Positions 33,595 through 42,090 of a stretch of DNA of 64,000 nucleotides are shown here, in pieces. Position numbers and translations under genes: made by a program. Origin of the DNA: GCA-003244245 sp963712995 (GTDB lineage Bacteria; Actinomycetota; Actinomycetes; Mycobacteriales; Pseudonocardiaceae); assembly GCA_963712995.1 (NCBI GenBank), contig CAVQKH010000017.1, positions 1-64,000 of the forward strand. The letters run 5' to 3'. The stretch's first letter is position 1. The number at the start of each line of letters is the position of its first letter. The notes beneath the pieces are model-generated. The model had not been told where the DNA came from, ran no database searches, and worked only from the letters and a program-made list of their open reading frames with translations.

Positions 33595-36351
33595 ATGGCA
33601 GAATTCAGTTTCAGTATATTCACCCAGACATTCGGAGACAAAACTAACGGTTCAACCCTGGTCGACGCGGTCGCGGGCATACTTCGTTCGCCGGACGTGG
33701 CAGACCGCTGGGAGATCACCAGTGAGGGTTTCTGGTGCAACCTCACTCCGCGCGGCACCGGCTTGCGCGGTCAAGGATGGAAGCTCCATCTGTCGGCAAC
33801 GATCCTCTCAGCCGAGACCGTGCTCATCCGAGTGCTGCCCATACTTCTCGGCGGAAACTCTGCCTTCAAATTCGCGAGCACGCTGCAGCACGTAGATCAG
33901 CTCAATGCTCGGCATACTCCCCGCGGGCACTCCGGAAAATTCATCACCATCTATCCGGAGTCCGACAAGGAAGCTGTTCGGCTTGCCGAGGCGCTGCACG
34001 AGGCGACCGCGGATCTTGCCGGCCCCCGTATTCTGTCCGACCGCCCGTACGTGCCCGGGAGCCTGGTGCACTACCGGTACGGCGCGTTCGTCGAAGAACG
34101 TCGGCTCTCCAACGACGGTCTCTACTCGTGGGTGATCTTCGACCCGGACGGCAACGCGGTCGAGGACCGGAGAACCGGGATCTACCAGCCGCCGTCGTGG
34201 GCGCCCTGCCCGTTTCCGGTCATCGCAGACAAGAGCCAAAAAGACAATGGCTCAGCGAGAAATAAAACCGACGGTCAAGGTGTACTCATCGGAGACCGCT
34301 TCCTGATCCGAGAGGCGATCCGCCATTCCAACAAGGGTGGGGTCTACCGCGCGGTAGACACCGCCACCGGCGCCGACGCGGTTATCAAAGAAGCCCGTCC
34401 CCACGTCGCCGCTAACGACATGGGACAAGACGTTCGGGATATGCTCCGCGCGGAGGCACGAGCGCTGGAGAAAGCGGGCCCCGTTAACGTTGCTCCGCGG
34501 CTGCTGAAACTCTTCGAGCAGAGCCAGCACGTCTTCCTCGCCGAAGAGCTCGTGCCCGGGATTCCCCTGCGTCAGTGGGTGCTGGACGGGATACGCAACG
34601 GGGGATGGCGCCGTCATGTGCCGGGGGCGCTGGAGATGGCCTGGCGCGTCGCGGAGCTCATGGGTGTGGCGCATCAAGCCGGTCTCATCCTGCGGGACTT
34701 CAACCCCAACAACATCATGGTGCGTCCCGACGGGGAACTCCGGCTCATCGACCTGGAGCTGGCGGTGATGATCGGCGAGGAGGACGAGGAGACGGCCCGT
34801 GCGGCGACTCCGGGTTTCGGCGCACCGGAGCAGTTGGACGGCGCGCCTCCGGCGCTCGCCGCCGATTACTACAGCCTCGGTGCCACCATCTGTTTCGTCC
34901 TCACCGGCGTTGCTCCCTTCTTCCTGGCAGACCATCCGAAGACCCGGCCGTTGCGGGAGCGGTTGGCAGACTGGCTGGCGGTGCGGTGCGCGGCGATCGA
35001 GCTCCCCGCCCCGCTCCAGACGCTGATCCTCGGCTTGATGGACGACGAACCCGAGCGGCGATGGACCGCGTCAACAGCACGGATTTCGCTCACGAGGGCG
35101 CTGCAACAGCCAGCGCAGGTAATACCTCAGAGCAGCGCTGATCGACCGGAGGACCGGCTGGAAGACGGACAGTGGCAGGAAGTGGTCGACGGTTCCGTCG
35201 GTTACCTCCTGGCCACCATGAACCCCGCTGACCCCGAGCGACTGTGGCCCGCGTCGTGTGCGAACGGGGCACCGGATCCGTGCATCATCCAGCTCGGCGC
35301 TGCCGGCGTGCTCGGGACGCTGACGAGGTACTTCGAGCTGACCGGTGACCGTCGGTTACCCGAAGCGATCTCCGCCGCAGCCAGCTGGATGACCCGGCGC
35401 CTGGAGCTGGATGCGAAACGACCCCCTGGCCTCTACTACGGGCAGGCCGGTGCCGCGTGGTCGCTTTACGAAGCCGGGCGTGCGGTAGGAGACAACCGCC
35501 TCATGGAGCAGGCGCTCACCCTGGCCACCGCACTTCCGGTGTCCTCGCAGAATCCTGACCTGACTCACGGCACCGCCGGGATCGGCCTCACGTTCCTGCA
35601 TCTCTGGCTCCGCACCCACGATGAGCGGTTCGCCCGGCTGGCCGGTCAAGCGGCCGACGCGCTGGTCGCCTCGGCCGGCGAGGAACCATCAGGCATCAGC
35701 TGGGGCACTCCCGCTGCATTCGATTCGCGCCTGGCGGGGGGCCGCTACCACGGATTCGCCCACGGCACCGCGGGTGTCGGTTACGTCCTGCTCGCGATGT
35801 CGCTGGCAACCGGTCGGTCCGACTGCCTGGAGCTGGCAAACCGGGCCGGTGAGACCCTTCTTGCGAACGCCATCGTTACCGATGGCCTAGCTCAATGGGG
35901 TGCCGGACCCGGTGATCCACCGACCGCCCCGTACTGGTGTCACGGATCCGCAGGTATCGGAAGCTTCCTCCTCCAGCTGCACCGCGCCACCGGCGACGAT
36001 CGCTACGGAAAAATGGCCGACCTGTCGGCCCAAGCGGTCATGGAGAATTCGTGGCGGGGAGTGCTCGGCCAGTGCCACGGGTTGGCGGGTAACGGGGACT
36101 TCCTCCTCGACATGGCACAGGGGGTCGACGAGGCGCCCTACGAGCTCATGGCCCATCAGCTGGCTCGCGTCACCTTCGCCAACCGCGCCTACCGGGATGG
36201 CTGGGTGGTGTTCCCCGACGAGCGGGGTGACCCCTCTCCGTCCTGGGGTGATGGCGTGAGCGGGGTGCTGGCCTTCTTCCTGAGGCTACGCCACCGCTCG
36301 CCCCGCCAGTGGATGGTCGACTCGCTGTTAGAGCGGGGCAACCGCCCATGA
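33595..36351 (+). CDS. lanL: Class IV lanthipeptide synthetase LanL
   Basis: 918 residues. N-terminal lyase domain (1-230), Ser/Thr kinase-like domain (255-510) with catalytic Asp368 in LRDFNPNN and Asp386 in LIDLELAV, and a LanC-like cyclase domain (530-905). The cyclase zinc ligands are intact, Cys782 (WCHGSAGIG), Cys827 and His828 (CHGLAGNG). An intact zinc site distinguishes class IV (LanL, as in venezuelin) from class III enzymes. It phosphorylates and eliminates Ser/Thr and then makes thioether rings in the adjacent precursor (38256). The next gene overlaps its stop by four bases. Confidence 0.93.
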   Translation: MAEFSFSIFTQTFGDKTNGSTLVDAVAGILRSPDVADRWEITSEGFWCNLTPRGTGLRGQGWKLHLSATILSAETVLIRVLPILLGGNSAFKFASTLQHVDQLNARHTPRGHSGKFITIYPESDKEAVRLAEALHEATADLAGPRILSDRPYVPGSLVHYRYGAFVEERRLSNDGLYSWVIFDPDGNAVEDRRTGIYQPPSWAPCPFPVIADKSQKDNGSARNKTDGQGVLIGDRFLIREAIRHSNKGGVYRAVDTATGADAVIKEARPHVAANDMGQDVRDMLRAEARALEKAGPVNVAPRLLKLFEQSQHVFLAEELVPGIPLRQWVLDGIRNGGWRRHVPGALEMAWRVAELMGVAHQAGLILRDFNPNNIMVRPDGELRLIDLELAVMIGEEDEETARAATPGFGAPEQLDGAPPALAADYYSLGATICFVLTGVAPFFLADHPKTRPLRERLADWLAVRCAAIELPAPLQTLILGLMDDEPERRWTASTARISLTRALQQPAQVIPQSSADRPEDRLEDGQWQEVVDGSVGYLLATMNPADPERLWPASCANGAPDPCIIQLGAAGVLGTLTRYFELTGDRRLPEAISAAASWMTRRLELDAKRPPGLYYGQAGAAWSLYEAGRAVGDNRLMEQALTLATALPVSSQNPDLTHGTAGIGLTFLHLWLRTHDERFARLAGQAADALVASAGEEPSGISWGTPAAFDSRLAGGRYHGFAHGTAGVGYVLLAMSLATGRSDCLELANRAGETLLANAIVTDGLAQWGAGPGDPPTAPYWCHGSAGIGSFLLQLHRATGDDRYGKMADLSAQAVMENSWRGVLGQCHGLAGNGDFLLDMAQGVDEAPYELMAHQLARVTFANRAYRDGWVVFPDERGDPSPSWGDGVSGVLAFFLRLRHRSPRQWMVDSLLERGNRP

Positions 36352-38189
36352 CCACAGCCGCCACCGTAGCCGCACCAGTCATCGCCCAGCGTTCCACCTT
36401 CGTCTTCTCGGGGAACGGCCGCTATGGCGCATGTCTGCGAACCAGCGCTGCGGAGCTGACCCTGGAGAGCTGGACACTCACCTCGGAGCAGCCCCGGTGC
36501 CAGTCGGTCTCCGACTTCGCGATCAGCTGGGAAGCCCGCCTGCTGCCCCTCGATGATGGTCGGATCCTCCTGTTCCACACCGGAGGGCGCAGCGCTGCTG
36601 TTCGGCACGAGCTCGCGTTGCTGCACCCTCAGGGTGGCAGTCTTGCCCTGCAGCGGCTGGGTACGATCCCCGCGCCGTGGGGGGGTCACCTGCTGCCGAG
36701 CCCGAACTCCGACCAGCTCGGGTTCGCCGTCGCCCTCGACGGACTCGAGCATTCGACGATCTGGCGGCTACCGGCTTCGGGGGCTCCCGAGCCGATCATG
36801 CAGGTGCCGGGTGCACTCACCGGCGGCGTCTGGCTCGACGGTGCGGCGCTCGTCTTAGGAATCAACCAGACCTGTGATGGTTCACGGTGCAGCGGCATCA
36901 CCGTTGACCTTTCACAAGGAACGTGGAAGCGCGTCTGGTCGGTGTCCGACACCAGCAGTGATCAGATCCTGCTCTACAACCCACATTCCAAGCTGCTCAT
37001 CGTCTCCAGCAACGCATCCGGTCAACCACGGCTGGGCTGGGCGAGCCTGGGCGAGCCGACCGTGCACTTTCCCGAGGCCTTGCACCGGGCGGGCTATGTG
37101 CGCCACGCACTGGCCCTCGATGATCGCGGCGAACGGCTGTTGGTGCACGAGGTCGCCGGGGCGAGCTCCCGGCTGTTGATCCACACCCCGGTGCCGGACA
37201 GTATCGAGACGCTATCCACCCCACCCGGCTCGATCTCTGCTCCGGCATCGTGGGCAGGGGAGGTCATCCGGTTTCGTTTCTCGGCTCCTTCACATCCGCC
37301 GACGCTGGCCACCATGCGACTGTCTTCCCTATGTTCTCAGGGGTCGCAGCGTTCTCAGGGGCCGCAGCCCCAGTGGTCATCAAGCCGCGGACACGAGCTC
37401 GACATCCGGCTCGGCGAGCCCCCGGCCGAGCTGGTCGAGGTCGAGGGCCCAGCTGGACCCATCGAGGCGATCGTCTACGGGGGCTCCGACTGGCGGCAGT
37501 GCGAGCACCTCGTGGTGGCGCTGCACGGCGGGCCGCTGTCCTCGTGGCGGTTCGAGTTCGAACCGCTCTTCCACCGTCTGTCCGCGCACGGCGTGGCGGT
37601 ACTGGCACCGAACTACCGCGGTAGCACCGGGTACGGCGAGCAGCATCTGCGGGCGGTGGTCGGTCACTGGGGTGGCCCGGATCTCGACGACGTACTCCAC
37701 CTGACAAGGAGCCTCCAGCAGGACAGAGGGTCCCGTCAGCTGCCGGGACCGGTCGTGCTGGGCGTCAGCTACGGGGCCTTCCTGGCGCTGCTGGCGGCGT
37801 GTCAGGAGCCGGCACTGTGGTCAGGATGCGTTGCGGTCGCCCCTTTCCTTTCCGGGGCATCATTTCATGGCAGCGCAACCGCCGCAGTGCAAGCTCGCAT
37901 CGAACAGTTGGGCGGATTACCGGAGATCGAGGATCCCATCGGGCCGCGAGATGTGCTGCGGGCCTGTGCCGAGCTTTCCGCACCGCTGCTGCTCATGCAT
38001 GGTGTCGCAGACGAGACGATACCGGTGGAGCAATCGAGAATGCTGCGACGGCGGCTCCTCGAACTCGGCCGGACCGAGGGTGTCGATTTCGATTACGTCG
38101 AGCTCGACACCGACCACGCGGGGCTGGTTCGCGCTCAGCCTCGTGAATTGATCCAGCGGGTGGTGCGCTTCTGCCTCACCCGCTCCTAG
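36348..38189 (+). CDS. lanP: Prolyl oligopeptidase-type S9 protease, likely leader peptidase
   Basis: 613 residues from ATG 36348, overlapping the lanL stop (ATGA). An N-terminal beta-propeller (about 1-380) precedes the alpha/beta hydrolase domain, with Ser474 in GVSYGAF, Asp in VADETIPVEQ and His in TDHAGLV. In flavipeptin clusters a prolyl oligopeptidase (FlaP) trims the modified leader, so the same role is inferred here. The propeller contains an 18-bp tandem duplication at 37333-37368. Confidence 0.87.
   Translation: MTTAATVAAPVIAQRSTFVFSGNGRYGACLRTSAAELTLESWTLTSEQPRCQSVSDFAISWEARLLPLDDGRILLFHTGGRSAAVRHELALLHPQGGSLALQRLGTIPAPWGGHLLPSPNSDQLGFAVALDGLEHSTIWRLPASGAPEPIMQVPGALTGGVWLDGAALVLGINQTCDGSRCSGITVDLSQGTWKRVWSVSDTSSDQILLYNPHSKLLIVSSNASGQPRLGWASLGEPTVHFPEALHRAGYVRHALALDDRGERLLVHEVAGASSRLLIHTPVPDSIETLSTPPGSISAPASWAGEVIRFRFSAPSHPPTLATMRLSSLCSQGSQRSQGPQPQWSSSRGHELDIRLGEPPAELVEVEGPAGPIEAIVYGGSDWRQCEHLVVALHGGPLSSWRFEFEPLFHRLSAHGVAVLAPNYRGSTGYGEQHLRAVVGHWGGPDLDDVLHLTRSLQQDRGSRQLPGPVVLGVSYGAFLALLAACQEPALWSGCVAVAPFLSGASFHGSATAAVQARIEQLGGLPEIEDPIGPRDVLRACAELSAPLLLMHGVADETIPVEQSRMLRRRLLELGRTEGVDFDYVELDTDHAGLVRAQPRELIQRVVRFCLTRS
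37333..37368 (+). repeat. 18-bp in-frame tandem duplication in lanP
   Basis: Copies at 37333-37350 and 37351-37368 differ by one base (GTTCTCAGGGGTCGCAGC against GTTCTCAGGGGCCGCAGC). They encode CSQGSQRSQGPQ-like residues in a linker between the propeller and hydrolase domains. Confidence 0.8.
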
Positions 38190-38255
38190 AACCGCTTCCC
38201 ACTGTGCTGGGAAGTGGAGCAAGTCAACCATCCACAACAGAAGGAGATAGCCAGC

Positions 38256-38414
38256 ATGAACAGCTTTGACCTGGTGAGCTCGTTGCAGGCCCTGCCCGAG
38301 ACCGACGCCGTCGAGGTTGACGGTATTCAGTTCGGCGGAACGTGTGGGTCGGCCTGCCTCGTGCTCACCGTCAATGTGCTGCAGACGATCTGCGCCATCT
38401 TCGCAACCTGCTAG
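38256..38414 (+). CDS. lanA: Class IV lanthipeptide precursor (venezuelin-like)
   Basis: 52 residues. AGAAGGAGA lies eight bases before ATG 38256. The leader (about 1-28) contains LQALPETDAVEVDG, close to my recollection of the venezuelin leader HALPETDPVGVDG. The core, roughly TCGSACLVLTVNVLQTICAI plus FATC, has four Cys (core 2, 6, 18, 24) and five Ser/Thr, enough for four rings. The protease upstream would remove the leader after modification by LanL; the two ABC proteins downstream would export it. A longer frame from 38214 lacks a start signal. Confidence 0.9.
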   Translation: MNSFDLVSSLQALPETDAVEVDGIQFGGTCGSACLVLTVNVLQTICAIFATC

Positions 38415-38446
38415 TAGTAACACGCAGTAGCTGAGATCGGGACAAA

Positions 38447-38485
38447 CTGGGCACGGAGGCGGTCGGCGTCCGCCTCCGTGCCCAG
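38447..38485 (+). terminator. 16-bp hairpin after the precursor gene
   Basis: A perfect 16-bp stem (38447-38462 with 38470-38485) and a seven-base loop follow the precursor stop by 32 bases. It lies between the peptide gene and the transporter, so it probably acts as a partial terminator or mRNA stabiliser that lets the precursor be made in excess. Confidence 0.65.
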
Positions 38486-38514
38486 CCGAGCCTAGTCAAA
38501 GGTCGAGACCGGCG

Positions 38515-40350
38515 ATGACCCCCCAGGAGTCCTCCACCAAGCTGTCGAGAGCGCTGGTCCGGTTCGCGGGACCGCAGGCATCCGCTGGTGCGCTGCGTGC
38601 CTCGGGCACCAGGCTGCTCAAACAGAGCGTGCGGCAGGCCCCGGTCAAGGTAAGCGCGTTGGTCATGACCACCCTGAGTGGAATCGCCGCGACGGTCCTG
38701 ATGCCCGGCGCATTGGCCGCGGCGATCGATGCTGCCAGCACCGGGAGAGGACTGACCCGGGCCCTGGTGGCGCTGGCGATCCTGATCGGTGCGAGCGCCC
38801 TGGCCGATGCCCTGGACGGCCTGATCGGCGCCTACTTCGGCAGTTCGCTGACTGCTCAGCTGCGGCACCGGCTGCTGGGCCGCGCGCTGACGCTGGGGGT
38901 GCCGGGCCAGCGGCAGTTTCCGGCCGGTGACCTGCTGTCCCGGCTCACCATCAACGCCGGGACTCCGGCCGCTTTTCTGCCCCTGCTGCTCTCAGCGGCA
39001 TCGACGCTGTTGATCGCGGTCGGTGCGGTCGTGGGGCTGGCACTGATCGACTGGCGCCTGGCCCTCACCCTCCTGATCGGGGTGGCTCCAGCGGTGGCTG
39101 TGGTCCGGCTGTTCGTCAGCGCAGCGGCCAATCCGTTCGTCCGCTACCAGGAACTTCTCGCAGCGGTCATCACCCGGCTGCTCGACGCGGTGCGGGGGAT
39201 TCGCACCATCCGGGCCAGCGGGACCTGCCAGCACGAGATCAGCCGCATCCTGCAGCCGCTTCCCGAACTGCACGACACCGGGCGGCAGATGTGGTTGGCC
39301 CAAGGCCTGGCCAGCTGGCGGCTGGGGCTGCTCGCCCCGATGCTGCAGGTGCTGGTCCTGTCGGTGGGGGGATTCACGTTGACCGCCGGTGACATCACCG
39401 CTGGTCAGCTGGTGGCTGCGGCATCCTACGCCGGCATGGCGCTGGGATCGGTCGGATTGTTGGACGCGCTGGTCTCGCTGCTGAGCACCCAGGTGGGGGC
39501 CGGCCGGGTGGGCGAGGTCCTGGAGGCGCAACCTGCGGTCCCACCACCGACCACAGTGGTGGCGGCCCCGCCGGGACCGGGCCGGGTCGAGCTGCGCGCT
39601 GTCCGCGTACGGGTGGACCAGCGGACCATCCTGGACCAGCTCGACCTGTCGATTCCCGCGGGTACGAGTGTGGCCGTCGTCGGACGGTCCGGTACGGGAA
39701 AGAGCGTGCTGGTGTCGCTGGTCGGGCGACTACTCGACCCCGATGAGGGCGACGTGCTGCTCGATGGAGTCGCGGTCTGCGGGATGGAGCTCACTGCGCT
39801 GCGTCACGCAGTGACCTACGCCTTCGAGCGCCCTGCCCTGCTCGGCGCGACCGTGCATGACATGATCGCCTACGCCCGGCCCGAGGCATCACGAGCCGAG
39901 GTGGCGGCCGCGGCCGCAGCGGCTGCGGCCGACCGGTTCATCCGGCTGCTGCCCGAGGGTTACGACACCCCCCTGAGCCGAGCTCCCATGTCCGGAGGCG
40001 AGCTGCAGCGGCTGGGACTGGCCCGGGCCATCCTGGTCGATGCCCGGGTGGTCATCCTCGACGACGCAACGAGCAGCCTGGACACCGCCACCGAAGTCCA
40101 GGTGGCCCAAGCGCTCGAGCAGGTGCTGGCCGGGCGGACCTCGTTGGTGGTCGCCCACCGGGCCGGCACCGCCGCTCGGGCCGACGTGGTGGCCTGGCTC
40201 GACGCCGGGGGCATCCGGGCGCTGGCACCGCACCAGGTGTTGTGGTCCGATCCCGACTACCGGGCAGTGTTCGCCGTTGATGAGGACGTTGACGACACTC
40301 ACGACACCAGCAACCCCGACACCACGATTCTCGCGGCACGGCCCGGATGA
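38515..40350 (+). CDS. ABC half-transporter, lanthipeptide export, with degenerate ATPase site
   Basis: 611 residues: six-segment membrane domain (about 40-330) then an ATPase domain (about 355-590). Walker A is GRSGTGKSVL and the signature MSGGELQRLGLARAI. The Walker B motif reads VVILDDATSSLD, Asp in place of the catalytic Glu, and the Q-loop position reads AFER instead of a Gln. This fits one half of a heterodimer with an unequal pair of ATP sites. It ends overlapping the partner gene by four bases. Start ATG 38515 is weakly supported by AAAGG. Confidence 0.85.
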   Translation: MTPQESSTKLSRALVRFAGPQASAGALRASGTRLLKQSVRQAPVKVSALVMTTLSGIAATVLMPGALAAAIDAASTGRGLTRALVALAILIGASALADALDGLIGAYFGSSLTAQLRHRLLGRALTLGVPGQRQFPAGDLLSRLTINAGTPAAFLPLLLSAASTLLIAVGAVVGLALIDWRLALTLLIGVAPAVAVVRLFVSAAANPFVRYQELLAAVITRLLDAVRGIRTIRASGTCQHEISRILQPLPELHDTGRQMWLAQGLASWRLGLLAPMLQVLVLSVGGFTLTAGDITAGQLVAAASYAGMALGSVGLLDALVSLLSTQVGAGRVGEVLEAQPAVPPPTTVVAAPPGPGRVELRAVRVRVDQRTILDQLDLSIPAGTSVAVVGRSGTGKSVLVSLVGRLLDPDEGDVLLDGVAVCGMELTALRHAVTYAFERPALLGATVHDMIAYARPEASRAEVAAAAAAAAADRFIRLLPEGYDTPLSRAPMSGGELQRLGLARAILVDARVVILDDATSSLDTATEVQVAQALEQVLAGRTSLVVAHRAGTAARADVVAWLDAGGIRALAPHQVLWSDPDYRAVFAVDEDVDDTHDTSNPDTTILAARPG

Positions 40351-42080
40351 GCCTGCTCACCGGCGGGCGGTTGCTGCGCCGCCACCTGCGCCCGCAGCGC
40401 CGAGCACTACGCCACCTGGCGGCCTGGTCGGCCCTCGAGGCGGTGCCGGCGTTTTTCGCCGGGCTGCTGGTCGCCAACGCCATCGACCGAGGCTTTCTCG
40501 CAGGGCGGCCGCTGGTCGGATTCGGCTACCTCGCGATCCTGGCGCTGTTGTGGGTGATCGGTGCCCTGGGCACCCGACAGGTCTTTCCCTGGCTTGCCGC
40601 AACCGTCGAGCCGCTGCGCGACTCGCTGCTCACCGGGGTGGTGACCGCCTCGCTCGGGCGGGCGCTGCGGGGTGGGCCGGACGTGAGCGGATCGAGTGTG
40701 TCGCAGGCCACCGTGCAGGTCGAGTCGGTGCGGGCGTTGTTGTCGGCGTTGCTGCGCAACACCCGTCAGATGCTCTCGGTGAGCGTCGCAGCTGTCGCTG
40801 GATTGGCCGTGCTCTCCCCGCTGCTGGCGCTGGTCGTCGTCCCGTTCATGGTGTTGGCGATGGCCGGGTTGGCCCTGCTGCTGCGGATCCTGGTGGTGCG
40901 TTACCGGGCGGTCGTGCGGTGCGGGGAGCAGATCGGTGTGGTCGCCGCTCCCGTAGTGGAAGGCATGCGCGACGTCGTCGCGTACGCCGCGGAGGCCCGG
41001 GCGGCACGCGAGGTGGGGGAGGCCATCGAGGCCGAGGCCGCAGCCTTGCGAGCCTTCGCGAGGGCATCGGTGCTGCGGGTCCCTGTGGTGACGGTGGGTG
41101 CGCAGCTGCCGTTGTTCGCCCTGCTGGCGTCGGCGCCATGGTTCATCAACCACCAGCAGCTGAGCGTCGGGCAGATCGTCGGAGGTGTCCTCTACCTGTT
41201 CAGCGGGCTGCAGCCGGCCATCCAGATCCTGGTGAACGCCGGGAGCACGATCGTGGTGAGTCTGGGCGTGGTCCTCACCCGGCTGGCCGAGATCAGCGAC
41301 GAGTCGCCCGCACCCGCTACCGCGTCACCGGGACCGCATCCCGACAGCCACGTGCTCGAGGTTGACGGTGTGACGTTCGCGTACTCACCGAACGCCGAAC
41401 CCATCGTCACCAGCCTCTCGCTGACCATTCCGGTCGGGACGCACCTGGCGGTGGTGGGCCCCAGCGGAGTGGGGAAATCCACCCTGGCGAACCTGCTGGC
41501 CGGGCTGGCCACCCCGCAACACGGCGAGCTGAGGCTCGGGGGGCTGGCCCTCGAACAGATCGGCGAAGGCTACCTCCGGCGCGCGGTGGCACTCATTCCC
41601 CAGGAAGCCTATGTCTTCGCCGGGAGCATCCGGGACAACCTGGTCTACCTGCAGCCACAGTCGACCGCGGCTGACCTCGACCACGCGGTGGCCGCTGTCG
41701 GACTTGCGGAGACCCTGTCGCGTCTCGGCGGTTACGACGCCGAGGTCCCGGCGGGTGGGGGTGCACTGTCCCCGGGTGAACGCCAGCTCATCGCGCTGGC
41801 CCGAGTTTATCTGTCCGCGGCCCGGATCGTGATCCTCGATGAGGCCACCTGCCACCTCGACCCGGTTGCCGAGGCGAGGGCCGAACAGGCATTCGCCGGG
41901 CGCCCTGGCACCCTCATCGTGATCGCCCACCGGATCAGCTCGGCGATGCGAGCCGACCGCATTCTGGTCATGGACGGGGCCGACACCATCCTCGGCGACC
42001 ACCACGATCTACTGGCCGGCAACCGTCTCTACGCCGATCTCGTGGGCCACTGGGACCGCGCTCTGGGGGTAGGACCGTAG
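40347..42080 (+). CDS. ABC half-transporter, partner of the preceding one
   Basis: 577 residues in the same layout. Walker A GPSGVGKSTL, signature LSPGERQLIALARVYL, Walker B IVILDEATCHLD with the catalytic Glu, and H-loop IVIAHR are canonical. Together with the preceding protein it should form a heterodimeric exporter for the modified lanthipeptide. The start overlaps the upstream stop as ATGA. Ten bases separate its stop from the lnt start. Confidence 0.9.
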   Translation: MSLLTGGRLLRRHLRPQRRALRHLAAWSALEAVPAFFAGLLVANAIDRGFLAGRPLVGFGYLAILALLWVIGALGTRQVFPWLAATVEPLRDSLLTGVVTASLGRALRGGPDVSGSSVSQATVQVESVRALLSALLRNTRQMLSVSVAAVAGLAVLSPLLALVVVPFMVLAMAGLALLLRILVVRYRAVVRCGEQIGVVAAPVVEGMRDVVAYAAEARAAREVGEAIEAEAAALRAFARASVLRVPVVTVGAQLPLFALLASAPWFINHQQLSVGQIVGGVLYLFSGLQPAIQILVNAGSTIVVSLGVVLTRLAEISDESPAPATASPGPHPDSHVLEVDGVTFAYSPNAEPIVTSLSLTIPVGTHLAVVGPSGVGKSTLANLLAGLATPQHGELRLGGLALEQIGEGYLRRAVALIPQEAYVFAGSIRDNLVYLQPQSTAADLDHAVAAVGLAETLSRLGGYDAEVPAGGGALSPGERQLIALARVYLSAARIVILDEATCHLDPVAEARAEQAFAGRPGTLIVIAHRISSAMRADRILVMDGADTILGDHHDLLAGNRLYADLVGHWDRALGVGP

Positions 42081-42083
42081 GCT
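42078..42083 (+). promoter_or_regulatory. -10 element of a probable leaderless promoter for lnt
   Basis: TAGGCT seven bases before the GTG start at 42091, overlapping the stop of the ABC gene. The same hexamer and spacing precede the M24 peptidase at 9879. Confidence 0.45.
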
Positions 42084-42090
42084 GATCGGT

